A stretch of DNA of 64,000 nucleotides, from NCBI GenBank assembly GCA_038747915.1, contig JBCDJJ010000005.1, positions 14,774 through 78,773 on the forward strand, given 5' to 3'. The first letter of the stretch is position 1, and each line of letters opens with the position of its first letter. The position numbers and the translations under genes were made by a program. Origin of the DNA: JBCDAP01 sp038747915 (lineage in GTDB: Bacteria > Planctomycetota > Phycisphaerae > Phycisphaerales > UBA1924). Below are positions 53,023 to 61,480 of the stretch, one piece after another. A model generated the notes under the pieces. That model did no database searches. It was given only the letters and a program-made list of their open reading frames with translations, and was not told the origin of the DNA.

Positions 53023-54369
53023 ATGTGGGGTCCGCGGATGACGCAGAGTGAGGCCATCGTGGACGAACGGATCCCGAGCGAGGAGGCAGCGGGCCCTTCG
53101 GGGATCTCGCCCGGCGACAGCGCCGGGGTGTCCGCTGGGGACTCGTACGGCACGCACCTCGACACCATCGTCGGCCGTCTGGTGGTCGAGCTCGGGCTCG
53201 CGACCGAAACGGATGTGCGCGAGGCGATCTCCCATCGTCAGCAGGCGAACGACGCGAAGGGTCGCAGCCTCGCCGAGCTGCTCGTCGACCGCGCGATCGT
53301 CACCCGCCGTCAGCTCGAGCGGCTCCGCTCGCAGGCGGAGGCCGAGCGGAAGGGACAGACCATCCCCGGGTACAAGGTGCTCGGCAAACTCGGCGCGGGC
53401 GCGATGGCGGTGGTGTACAAGGCGACTCAGCTGAGCCTCGACCGGGATGTGGCGATCAAGATTCTGCCCCGCAAGTACTCGAACAACACCGAGTTCATCG
53501 AGCGGTTCTACGCGGAGGGTCGGGCGGCGGCCTCGCTCAACCATCCCAACATTGTGCAGGCGATCGATGTGGGTCAGGCCGGCGAGTTCCACTACTTCGT
53601 GATGGAGTACGTGGACGGCACGACCGTGCATGACCGGATCACCGAGCACAAGCGATTCACGGAGGCGGAGACGCTCGACGTGGCGATCTCGGTGACCGAG
53701 GCGCTGCACCATGCGCACGAGAAGGGCTTGATCCACCGTGATGTGAAGCCCAAGAACATCATGCTCACCTCCAACGGCTCGGTGAAGCTCGCTGACCTCG
53801 GTCTGGCTCGCGCGATGAGCGATGTCGAAGCCGCGGAGGCCGAGAAGGGCAAGGCATACGGCACGCCCTACTACATTTCCCCGGAACAGATCCGGGGGGA
53901 GGTGAATGTCGATGGTCGTGCGGATGTCTACTCCCTCGGCGCGACGCTCTACCACATGCTGACCGGCGATGTGCCCTACAACGCCAAGAGTCCGAAAGAC
54001 GTGATGAAGAAGCACCTGCAGGCGGAACTCGTGCCGCCCGATCACGTCAACCCGCAGCTGGGCCCCGGTGTGAGCGAGGTGGTCGAGAAGATGATGGCCA
54101 AGAGCCGCTCGGCCCGGTACCAGGACACCGCTCAGGTGCTCACGGATCTCCGAGCGGTCAAGAAGGGCGAGCACCCGCCGTTCGCCCACCGGGAGGTCGG
54201 CCTGAGCGACCTCGCGGCTGCGGCCGCCGCGGCCCAGGCCGAGGAAGGTGAGACCCGCGAGGTGCATATGGCACCGTCGCCGTTCACCGACTGGCGTGTG
54301 CAGGTGCTGCTGTTCTCGCTGCTCGTCGCGGTGGCGTGGGCAGTGATCGCGACCGCGCTGGCGCTCTAG
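53023..54369 (+). CDS. Hanks-type serine/threonine protein kinase, membrane-anchored
   Basis: A 448-residue membrane protein. Residues about 45-110 (RLVVELGLATETDVREAISH, SLAELLVDRAIVTRRQLERL) resemble the N-terminal domain of type II secretion ATPases, two helical repeats that bind partner proteins. Residues about 118-375 are the kinase: glycine loop LGAGAMAVVYKA, catalytic Lys in VAIKILP, HRDVKPKNIMLT, DLG in place of DFG (LADLGLARAM), and YGTPYYISPEQIRGE. A linker follows, then a C-terminal membrane helix (VLLFSLLVAVAWAVIATALAL) near the end, which would place the kinase domain in the cytoplasm. An ATG at 53038 is also possible. No substrate is evident. Confidence 0.93.
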   Translation: MWGPRMTQSEAIVDERIPSEEAAGPSGISPGDSAGVSAGDSYGTHLDTIVGRLVVELGLATETDVREAISHRQQANDAKGRSLAELLVDRAIVTRRQLERLRSQAEAERKGQTIPGYKVLGKLGAGAMAVVYKATQLSLDRDVAIKILPRKYSNNTEFIERFYAEGRAAASLNHPNIVQAIDVGQAGEFHYFVMEYVDGTTVHDRITEHKRFTEAETLDVAISVTEALHHAHEKGLIHRDVKPKNIMLTSNGSVKLADLGLARAMSDVEAAEAEKGKAYGTPYYISPEQIRGEVNVDGRADVYSLGATLYHMLTGDVPYNAKSPKDVMKKHLQAELVPPDHVNPQLGPGVSEVVEKMMAKSRSARYQDTAQVLTDLRAVKKGEHPPFAHREVGLSDLAAAAAAAQAEEGETREVHMAPSPFTDWRVQVLLFSLLVAVAWAVIATALAL

Positions 54370-54531
54370 GCCCACCTGACGCAGGATGTGCGGGTGTGCA
54401 TCAGGACGATCGATGCGCCGTTTTCGCGCGTGAGTCGTCTAGAGGGGCCTTCTCGACCGATAGACTGTGCGTGCCGCGGGCCCGAGCGCTCGCCCGCTTC
54501 GTCTCCCCACCCACACGACCCGGAGCACGCC

Positions 54532-55194
54532 ATGGAGCTGTACATCGACACCGCCAATCTCGACGAGATCAAGCAGGCCAATGACCTCGGCGTGCTGGAC
54601 GGCGTGACGACCAACCCCTCGCTGATCGCCAAGGAGGGCGTGGACTACGGTCAGCGGCTCGCCGAGATCTGCGATGTGGTCGACGGGCCGGTCTCCGCGG
54701 AGGTGATCGCGACGGAGTTCGACGACATGCTCGCCGAGGGTCGTCAGCGGGCCCAGATCGCTGAGAACATCGTCGTGAAGCTGCCCTGCACGATCGACGG
54801 CCTCCGCGCCTGCAAGGCGCTGTCCGACGAGGGCACCCGCACGAACCTGACGCTGTGCTTCCAGCCGATGCAGGCCATGCTGGTCGCCAAAGCGGGCGCC
54901 TTCCTGGTGAGCCCGTTCGTCGGCCGAGTCGACGACATCTCGCTCGATGGGATGGAGCTGATTCAGCAGATCCGCACGGTCTACGACAACTACGGGTACG
55001 CCACGAAGATCCTGACGGCCTCGATCCGCCATCCGCAGCACATGGTGCAGGCGGCGCTGATCGGCTCCGATGTCGCGACCGCGCCGTTCTCGGTGATCAA
55101 GGGGCTGATGAAGCACCCGCTCACCGACATCGGGCTGGAGCGATTTGTCGAGGATTACAAGAAGGCGTTCGGCGAGGCACCGGTGACGGCTTGA
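54532..55194 (+). CDS. transaldolase, short (TalC/Fsa-like) form
   Basis: The ATG at 54532 gives 220 residues, the length of the short transaldolase/fructose-6-phosphate aldolase family. Blocks: LYIDTANLDEIKQANDLGVLDGVTTNPSLIAKEG, IVVKLPCTIDGLRA with the Schiff-base Lys, TNLTLCFQPMQAMLVAKAGA, SPFVGRVDDI, and ILTASIRHPQHMVQAALIGSD. Either transaldolase activity in the pentose phosphate pathway or F6P aldolase is possible; the sequence alone does not settle which. A MITE-like element lies immediately downstream. Confidence 0.93.
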   Translation: MELYIDTANLDEIKQANDLGVLDGVTTNPSLIAKEGVDYGQRLAEICDVVDGPVSAEVIATEFDDMLAEGRQRAQIAENIVVKLPCTIDGLRACKALSDEGTRTNLTLCFQPMQAMLVAKAGAFLVSPFVGRVDDISLDGMELIQQIRTVYDNYGYATKILTASIRHPQHMVQAALIGSDVATAPFSVIKGLMKHPLTDIGLERFVEDYKKAFGEAPVTA

Positions 55195-55215
55195 GGGGCG
55201 CGCGGCGAGGGCCGC

Positions 55216-55382
55216 TAGTGCGTTCCAAGTCAATTCGTCGCGGGTGCCACTGGTGGCTTGCCCACCAGTGCGAACGCCAAAGCCCTTGAACACTGGCGGG
55301 CAAGCCGCCAGTGGCACCCAAGTCCCGGAGTCGGTCGATCCACCGCTGAGACCAGCGAGACGAGTTGACTTGGTCTGCTCTA
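55216..55382. mobile_element. MITE-like element, IS630/Tc1-mariner-type ends
   Basis: A 167-base non-coding element bounded by TA at both ends within CTAG (55215-55218 and 55380-55383). The terminal repeats CCAAGTCAATTCGTC (55225-55239) and GACGAGTTGACTTGG (55359-55373) match in 14 of 15 bases as inverted repeats; the match continues weakly out to the TA. Inside is a palindrome of 28-base arms (55243-55270, 55291-55318; two mismatches, both wobble). A near-identical copy in the opposite orientation starts at 63861. There is no transposase gene, so it would need one supplied elsewhere. Confidence 0.8.
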
Positions 55383-55433
55383 GGCACCAGGCACCAGGAG
55401 GGTGCTGCGGCTGGGTGGCGTCCGTCGGCGTGT

Positions 55434-55904
55434 TTACATCTTCACAGCAAAGATAAAGGCGATCTCGACCGGGACGTTCAGCGGCAGGCTCGGCACCCCC
55501 ACCGCCATGCGCGCATGCCGGCCTCGTTCGCCGAGGATGGTCTCGAGCAGCTCCGAGGCACCGTTGATGACGGCGGGGTGCTCGCCGAAGCCCGGGTGAC
55601 ACGCGACAAAGCCCTCAAGCCGGACCGTCTGGATAAGCCGGTCTAGGTCGCCGATCTGCGCCTGGAGCGCGGAGAGGGCCTGGAGCGTGCATCGCTCCGC
55701 GAGGGCTCGGGCGCGGTCGAGGGGCACTTCGCCCGGCACCTGCCCGGTAGCCACCGGGTGACCGTTCTCGATCGGGATTTGTCCGGAGATGCAGATGAGG
55801 GCGGTGTTGGGCGGGACAGCGAGGGAGGGTAGATAGCTGGCGACCGGTGCGGGCGGCGGGGGGAGTGTGAGGCCGAGCTCGTCGAGGCGGGCGGTGATAG
55901 ACAT
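55434..55904 (-). CDS. RidA (YjgF/UK114)-family protein
   Basis: The ATG at 55904 (MSITARLDELG) gives 156 residues; longer upstream readings are not family-like. It has the RidA pattern in the longer subgroup: SYLPSLAVPPNTALICISGQIP, ARALAERCTLQALSALQAQI, VRLEGFVACHPGF, ELLETILGERGRHARMAVGV (with the catalytic Arg) and VPVEIAFIFAVKM. RidA deaminates reactive enamine/imine intermediates released by PLP enzymes; members of this subgroup with the extra N-terminal helix are less well studied. It ends next to the MITE-like element and is divergent from the prepilin gene. Confidence 0.88.
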   Translation of the reverse strand: MSITARLDELGLTLPPPPAPVASYLPSLAVPPNTALICISGQIPIENGHPVATGQVPGEVPLDRARALAERCTLQALSALQAQIGDLDRLIQTVRLEGFVACHPGFGEHPAVINGASELLETILGERGRHARMAVGVPSLPLNVPVEIAFIFAVKM

Positions 55905-56388
55905 GTTCGTCTCGCGCACGGGGTAGGCGGAACGGGCCATCCGCTGAAGATGGGCCATAAAGATGCCGGGCGTGGGGAACCCGCCCGCTTGACGGGCGAA
56001 TCGGATCCGGTACGGTACACAACGCTCCGCACGCGTGGGGCATTGGTGGAGTTGGCGGCTGGCTCGCATTCTGCATTCCAGTTCACCGCACTGATTCGGC
56101 ACCAGGGCGATTGCCCGCCGAGATCATCGAGCGACGCTCCTGACTCCCCGACAAGCTGGTGCTCGGCGATTGTCTGGCGATCGGTGTAGGTGTGTGTGCG
56201 TGCCGCGACGAGCAGCGGTTCGAGACCTTCACAGCATGCATCGTCAATCGTGGATTCATCGGAGCCGGTTGTGGCCACGCCGCGGGAGCGAACGCGAGTG
56301 GTCCCGTCGACACCGGGAGCATGGGGTCTGTCGGCCTCGCTCCGCAGGGCTGTCACGCCGGCAGAGCTTCGCGTTTGGAGTTTCGGAT
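55905..56388. other. intergenic region upstream of the first prepilin gene
   Basis: A 484-base stretch between divergent ridA-like and prepilin genes. It contains no long protein-like frame, no tRNA fold and no strong inverted repeat found by eye. Several short frames on both strands are consistent with chance in GC-rich DNA. The promoters of the two flanking genes should lie here. Confidence 0.5.
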
Positions 56389-57459
56389 ATGCATATCGGC
56401 ATGAGCAAATGGCACGCTCGAAAGGTTGGGGGCTTCACCCTGGTCGAGCTGCTCGTCGTGATCGCGATCATCGCGCTTCTGGTCGGCATCCTGCTGCCCG
56501 CCCTGGCCCGCGCCCGCAAGAACGCCGCGGAGCTGAAGGACGGCACGCAGGTGCGAAGCCTGGCGCAGGGTCTGACGACCTACGCGGCTGGTAACCGGGA
56601 TCGGTACCCGCTGCCCGATGATCTTGACAGGGCGGATGTGACCGAAGACTTCATGGACGACACGTGGGAGAAGCGGCGCACGGGCCCGATCTTCTCGGTC
56701 CTGATCTTCAACAACATCGTGACCCCCGAGCTGTGCATCAGCACGGTGGAGCAGGGCGCCCAGTTCTCGATCTACGAGGAGTACAAGTACGAGCTGGACG
56801 AGGACGATGTCGCTGGCGACGCTGCCGAAGCGAGCCAGGCGCTGTGGGATCCGGGATTCAAGGGCACGCCGAACGACGGTACCGAGATTACGGGTGCCAT
56901 GAACAACAGCCCGGGTGATACACCGAACGCTGGTTTCAGTTATGCCCACTTGATCCCGGCCGGTGCTCGCGAGGCGAACTGGCGGAACGACTTCTCGGCC
57001 TCGGTCCCGGTCATCTCGACACGTGGACCGTTCATGGACCCTGCCGGCTCCTCCGGTGCCAACAACGACGGCCGCAACGATCCGGAGGATCCGATCCAGA
57101 TCGATGTCGATGCCTCGAACACCTCGCTGCTGCTGTACGGCGGGCAGAACGAGTGGGCGGGCAACGTCGGCTTCCAGGACAACCATGTGGAGCGCATCAA
57201 CACTGTCGCTCCTGAGACGGTGACCTTCCCCGCCTTCGGCGGCACCGACGAGAATGGTCGCATCTGGCGTGACAACCTGTTCCATGATGACAACATCGAG
57301 AGCACCAACCCGAGCGTGGATGTCGGCAACGTGAACGATTCCACCCGCAACATCGTGATGTCGATGCTCGGTCACGGGATTGATCCCGCGAGCACGACCA
57401 ACACGGCTTTCGGTGGAACCGGAGACGCGACCGCGACCAATCCGTACTACGGCGACTGA
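56389..57459 (+). CDS. type II secretion or type IV pilin-like prepilin (H-X9-DG-like family)
   Basis: The ATG at 56389 is preceded by GGAG with eight bases of spacing and gives 356 residues. The prepilin leader is KVGGFTLVELLVVIAIIALL (residues about 12-31); peptidase cleavage would be before the Phe and the helix enters the membrane. The C-terminal part is like the planctomycete prepilin-type proteins that end in a conserved DG-x-V box: here DNTSLLLYGGQNEWAGNVGFQDNHVER. A paralogue follows after 108 bases. These may be pseudopilins of a secretion machine or surface pili; other machinery genes are not in the window. Confidence 0.9.
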   Translation: MHIGMSKWHARKVGGFTLVELLVVIAIIALLVGILLPALARARKNAAELKDGTQVRSLAQGLTTYAAGNRDRYPLPDDLDRADVTEDFMDDTWEKRRTGPIFSVLIFNNIVTPELCISTVEQGAQFSIYEEYKYELDEDDVAGDAAEASQALWDPGFKGTPNDGTEITGAMNNSPGDTPNAGFSYAHLIPAGAREANWRNDFSASVPVISTRGPFMDPAGSSGANNDGRNDPEDPIQIDVDASNTSLLLYGGQNEWAGNVGFQDNHVERINTVAPETVTFPAFGGTDENGRIWRDNLFHDDNIESTNPSVDVGNVNDSTRNIVMSMLGHGIDPASTTNTAFGGTGDATATNPYYGD

Positions 57460-57469
57460 ATCTTTCTCA

Positions 57470-57496
57470 TGCCGCGAGTGGCTCACACTCGCGGCA
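57470..57496. terminator. strong hairpin between two prepilin genes
   Basis: TGCCGCGAGTG (57470-57480) and CACTCGCGGCA (57486-57496) form a perfect 11-bp stem with a five-base loop, ten bases after the stop of the first gene. No T tract follows, so it may be an mRNA stability or attenuation element rather than a terminator. Confidence 0.6.
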
Positions 57497-57567
57497 ACAC
57501 GAACACACCGACCGGTTTGGCGATCAGCTGAGTCGGTCGATTCCCGAGCCCTCATGTGGAGCATGAC

Positions 57568-58815
57568 ATGAACCGGACCCGCCCCAGAACCTACGGCCGT
57601 CGCGGCGGCTTCACGCTCGTCGAGCTGCTCGTGGTGATCTCGATCATCGCGTTGCTGATCGGCCTGCTGCTGCCCGCGCTCGCCACCGCCCGCCGCAAGG
57701 CCCAGCAGATGAAGGACGCTGCGAACCAGCGGTCGATCCTTCAGGGCATGGTGCTGTGGTCGCAGAACAACCGCGACTCCTACCCGCTGCCTGATCAGGC
57801 GGACCGCCAGAACGCGACCGAGCCCGACATCGGTAATCCCTTCTCCAAGAACCGCACCGGCGCGATCATGTCGATCATGGTCTACAACGGCTCGATCGAT
57901 CCCGAGGTGCTCGTGTCGCCCGCCGATGCGTTTGCCGAAGTGATCTCCGAGGAGCAGTACGACTACTCGCTCCCGCGCCGTTCCAATGCGAACCTTGGAA
58001 CCGTCGGTACCGGCATCACCCCAGCGAACGCGCTGTGGGACCCGGGCCTGCGCGGTACACCGGTCGATGATGAACAGCTCGAGAATCTCGGAGCTCCATC
58101 GGGCCTCATGGGAACGCTGCCGGCGTCAGCTGATGGCGATCCGGACGGGGGCGATGGTCACGAACTCGATAACACGTTGAATGTCAGCTTTTCGCATCTC
58201 CCGCCCACGGGCGACTGGCTGACCACGGCGTGGGGCACGATCGATGCCAACGCCAACCAGGCCATTATCTCGAACCGCGGCCCGCTGTTGGGTGATCCCG
58301 CAGCGAGCGGGACCGGTACCGATGTTGCGGCGCCGTCGACCACCGCCACCAATGGTGGCTACCCACGCTCCGACTGGAGGCTCGTGACGAGCGGGGATGA
58401 GGGCCAGTACGGCCGCGGCAGCAGCACGCTCGAGATCCTCGGCGGCCCGACCACGTGGGAAGGCAACGTGTGTTACAACGACGGTCACGTGAGCTACACG
58501 ACGTCCACGACCATCGATTCCTACGAGATCCCCGAGGATGGTGACGACGACACGCACCCAGACAACCTGTTCTGGTCCGAAGGACGTAAGCCATCGGAGA
58601 TCCTTGGAGAGCCTTCGATCTTCCGTACCGACGCGTTCATGGTGAGTCTCTCCATTGGTGTGCTGCCAAGACCTTCTGCGTCCAGCAGCGCGGGCGGCTC
58701 GGGGAATCAGGCAGAGACCGTCGCAACCAACCTATTCGCTCAGCCCAACCTTTCAAAGGTTGGATCTGAAGGGGTACTCACCGCGACGACCAATGTTGTG
58801 CGTTGGATCGACTAA
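57568..58815 (+). CDS. prepilin-type protein, paralogue of the preceding gene
   Basis: The ATG at 57568 has GGAG six bases upstream and gives 415 residues. Leader RRGGFTLVELLVVISIIALL, cleavage before Phe; the helix is nearly identical to that of the previous gene. The next 60 residues (QMKDAANQRSILQGMVLWSQ, NNRDSYPLPDQADRQNATE) are also parallel to LKDGTQVRSLAQGLTTYAAG and NRDRYPLPDDLDRAD in the neighbour. A C-terminal box NVCYNDGHVSY aligns with NVGFQDNHVER. The last 120 residues are longer and variable. A tandem duplication is the simplest explanation. Confidence 0.9.
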   Translation: MNRTRPRTYGRRGGFTLVELLVVISIIALLIGLLLPALATARRKAQQMKDAANQRSILQGMVLWSQNNRDSYPLPDQADRQNATEPDIGNPFSKNRTGAIMSIMVYNGSIDPEVLVSPADAFAEVISEEQYDYSLPRRSNANLGTVGTGITPANALWDPGLRGTPVDDEQLENLGAPSGLMGTLPASADGDPDGGDGHELDNTLNVSFSHLPPTGDWLTTAWGTIDANANQAIISNRGPLLGDPAASGTGTDVAAPSTTATNGGYPRSDWRLVTSGDEGQYGRGSSTLEILGGPTTWEGNVCYNDGHVSYTTSTTIDSYEIPEDGDDDTHPDNLFWSEGRKPSEILGEPSIFRTDAFMVSLSIGVLPRPSASSSAGGSGNQAETVATNLFAQPNLSKVGSEGVLTATTNVVRWID

Positions 58816-58855
58816 ACTGCCAGCGAGCTACACCGCATAATTATTTGTTACTTGA

Positions 58856-58885
58856 AACGCCGGCAGAGACGCCGGCGTTTTCTTT
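58856..58885 (+). terminator. rho-independent terminator
   Basis: AACGCCGGC (58856-58864) and GCCGGCGTT (58871-58879) form a perfect nine-base stem with a six-base loop, followed by TTCTTTG. It ends the transcript of the second prepilin gene, 31 bases before the miaB start. Confidence 0.88.
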
Positions 58886-58919
58886 GCGCTGACCGGGCGC
58901 GTGCCTACGCTTTCGCGTG

Positions 58920-60635
58920 ATGACTTCCGTCCCAGCCCAACCCACGCTTCGCGTGCACCTTGAGACGTTCGGGTGCCAGATGAACGAGCTCGACTCGGAG
59001 CTGGTCGGTGGGCGTCTTGGTGGGCTGGGGTACCGTCTGGTGGCGGGGCCGGACGAGGCGGATGTGGTGCTCTACAACACGTGCTCGGTGCGTGATCTGG
59101 CGGAGCAGAAGGTGCGGTCGCGGCTCGGTCAGCTGGCCAAGCGTCGCGAGCGGGACGCCGGACTCGTCGTCGGGGTGATCGGGTGCATGGCCGAGCGGGA
59201 CGGGGTGTCGCTGCTGCGGCAGTTCCCCGTGGTCGACCTGCTGTGCGGGCCCGCGGAGCTCGACAAGCTGCCGGGGCTGCTCGCGAACGCGATCGCGACG
59301 CGGCGGAGCCTGGATGGCGAGGCGGGTGTCGCCGCCGACCTTGGCGAGACCGCCGGGCTCGGCACGGTGGCGCTGGCGGGGGATCGATCGCGTCGCTCGT
59401 CGACGCTCGGCGCTGCGGAGGATTCGCTCGAGCTGCTGGACCTCTCGCGATCGACGGATCCGTCGGGGATGGGGTCGCGGTCGGCGTACGTGCGGATCAC
59501 GCGTGGGTGCAACAAGTTCTGCACGTACTGCGTGGTGCCGCACACGCGCGGGGCGGAGATCCATCGCCCGCCGGACCACATCGTCGAGGAGTGCCGGAAG
59601 CTTGCGGAAAGCGGCGTGATCGAGGTCACGCTGCTCGGGCAGACCGTGAACCACTACCGCTTCGAGCACGGCTCGGCGGTGCTGATCAACGGTGTGACGC
59701 AGCCGCAGAAGGGCCGCACCTACAAGGGCAGCCACCACCGCGACGCGTACGGTGTGAACGCGGGGGCACGGGTGACGACGTTTGCCGACCTGCTGCACCG
59801 GATCCACGAGGAGGTGCCGGCGATCGAGCGACTCCGGTTCGTGACGAGCTACCCGCGCGACTTCGGTGTGGATGTGCTGGAGGTGATTCGTGACTCGCCG
59901 CGGATCTGCCGGTACCTGCACTGCCCGGCGCAGTCGGGCTCGGACGATGTGCTCAAACGGATGAACCGCGGGTACACCGCGGGCGAGTTCGAGGAATGGG
60001 CGGCTCGTGCGCGCGAGTACCTGCATCAGCCGGAGATCGGCCGGCCGCTGATGATCGCGGGCGACATCATCGTCGGGTTCTGCGGCGAGACGGATGCGGA
60101 CTACGAGCTGACGCGCGGGCTGCTCGAGCGGGTGCGGTTCAAGAACAACTTCATCTTTAAGTACTCGCCGCGACCGGGAACGACGGCCTTCGGCCGGCTC
60201 CCCGACGATGTGCCCGACGAGGTGAAACGGTGGCGGTGCAACGACCTGCTGGCGCTGCAGTCGCGGATCTCCGAGGAGGTCGGGGCGGAGCAGATCGGGC
60301 AGACGGTGAGCGTGTTCGTGGAGGGGCTGAGTGCGCGCGAGCGGAAAAAGGCATCGAAGCCCATCGGCGCTGTCGGGCTGACCGTGGGTGGGCGCACGAT
60401 CGAGGCGCCTGCTCGTGATATGGATGTGGCCCAGGCGGTGGCTGCGCCCCAGCTCTCCGGGCGGACCGATGGTGACCTGATCGTGGTGTTCGACTGCCCG
60501 CCGGGCTGCGCCCCCGACGACCTTGTGGGCACTATTCACCGGGTGCATATCGGCAGCTCGCGTCAGCTCACGCTTCAGGGCGATCTGGTCGGCGCCTCGA
60601 ACGTGTACTCCAGCGCCTCGGACACCGAGCGGTAG
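58920..60635 (+). CDS. miaB: tRNA-2-methylthio-N6-dimethylallyladenosine synthase
   Basis: MiaB is a radical-SAM methylthiotransferase acting on i6A37 of tRNAs. The ATG at 58920 follows a GTG at 58917 in the same frame; 571 residues. The N-terminal UPF0004 domain has FGCQMNELDSE and the Cys of YNTCSVRDLAEQKV and IGCMAERDG, ligands of the auxiliary cluster. The radical-SAM motif is GCNKFCTYCVVPHTRG. A C-terminal TRAM domain follows (VGAEQIGQTVSVFVEGLS to HRVHIGSSRQLTLQGDLV). An insertion of about 50 residues (from RFEHGSAVLINGVTQPQKG) sits between LLGQTVNHY and FADLLHRIHE. Its end overlaps the GNAT gene tail to tail. Confidence 0.96.
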   Translation: MTSVPAQPTLRVHLETFGCQMNELDSELVGGRLGGLGYRLVAGPDEADVVLYNTCSVRDLAEQKVRSRLGQLAKRRERDAGLVVGVIGCMAERDGVSLLRQFPVVDLLCGPAELDKLPGLLANAIATRRSLDGEAGVAADLGETAGLGTVALAGDRSRRSSTLGAAEDSLELLDLSRSTDPSGMGSRSAYVRITRGCNKFCTYCVVPHTRGAEIHRPPDHIVEECRKLAESGVIEVTLLGQTVNHYRFEHGSAVLINGVTQPQKGRTYKGSHHRDAYGVNAGARVTTFADLLHRIHEEVPAIERLRFVTSYPRDFGVDVLEVIRDSPRICRYLHCPAQSGSDDVLKRMNRGYTAGEFEEWAARAREYLHQPEIGRPLMIAGDIIVGFCGETDADYELTRGLLERVRFKNNFIFKYSPRPGTTAFGRLPDDVPDEVKRWRCNDLLALQSRISEEVGAEQIGQTVSVFVEGLSARERKKASKPIGAVGLTVGGRTIEAPARDMDVAQAVAAPQLSGRTDGDLIVVFDCPPGCAPDDLVGTIHRVHIGSSRQLTLQGDLVGASNVYSSASDTER

Positions 60636-61435
60636 CCGAGCTTCGCGTAGAGCGCGTTCGAGACCGGGTTGCCGAGATCGGTGTAGAGCACAACGCGGAG
60701 CCCGCGATCGAGCAGCTCCTGTGTGAGCACCGCGGTGCATAGCCCGGCGTACCCGCGGCCACGGAGCTCGGGCGGGGTGTAGACGAGCTGCACGCGGGCT
60801 ACGCCGTGTACGATCCGCGAGTGGGAAGCCATCGAGACCGGCGCGGGGTCACCGTCGACATCGACCAGGAAGCGGATGCACCCATCGGCAATCCGGCGGT
60901 CGGTCTCGGTTTCGACATTTCCCGCCGGGGTGCCGGCCTCCTGGCGGAAGGCGGTACTCCACTGGATCAGTTGTGCCCGATCGTCCGCGCCGGCTGTGCG
61001 CACACGTCCGCGGACGCCCGGTGGCATGTGGATCGACGGTGCCTCGAACAGGCGCATGCCCACCTTGGGCGCCGCACCGGTGACGGTGTGCTCGACCCAG
61101 AGCCCAGCACATCGGGCACCGGGCGCCGCTGGACCGATGACGCCCGGCAACTCGGTGCCCGCGGCGTGGATGGTCCGCACCAGCTCGGCGATGGCCTCAT
61201 CGGGCATCCCGCTCACGATAAGTGGCCGATCGAGCGGTGATTGGGCCGCGAAGCCGACCACGCGGTCGGTGGCGCCGTCGTGCATCACCCAGTACCGCCC
61301 GGGATCCGGCCAGGCGATGCGGCCGTCGAGGATGGTCAGCAGCACCGTATTCCGGGCCGGGTCGGTGCACAGGAAGTCGCCAGCGAGGTTCATCGCCTCG
61401 GCGGCGTCGGTCGTGTGGGTGATTCTCACATCCAT
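60575..61435 (-). CDS. GNAT-family acetyltransferase
   Basis: A 286-residue protein with two GNAT-type halves. The C-terminal half has the acetyl-CoA loop in YTPPELRGRGYAGLCTAVLT (R-x-x-G-x-G/A) and LYTDLGNPVSNALYAKLGYR, the last part of the FR47-like fold; the N-terminal half resembles the degenerate partner domain of such proteins. Substrate unknown. Its 3' end overlaps the end of miaB by 61 bases in convergent orientation, and it is divergent from trpS. Confidence 0.88.
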   Translation of the reverse strand: MDVRITHTTDAAEAMNLAGDFLCTDPARNTVLLTILDGRIAWPDPGRYWVMHDGATDRVVGFAAQSPLDRPLIVSGMPDEAIAELVRTIHAAGTELPGVIGPAAPGARCAGLWVEHTVTGAAPKVGMRLFEAPSIHMPPGVRGRVRTAGADDRAQLIQWSTAFRQEAGTPAGNVETETDRRIADGCIRFLVDVDGDPAPVSMASHSRIVHGVARVQLVYTPPELRGRGYAGLCTAVLTQELLDRGLRVVLYTDLGNPVSNALYAKLGYRSVSEALEYTFEAPTRSP

Positions 61436-61480
61436 GCGTGGAGTATCACCCGATCACAGGTGCCGTACCATCTCCGCCCT

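Noticed and set aside
55216..55382. A CRISPR array or tRNA-like gene in the palindromic region
   Set aside because: The repeats are inverted, not direct with regular spacers, and no cloverleaf with a TTC-arm consensus could be drawn.
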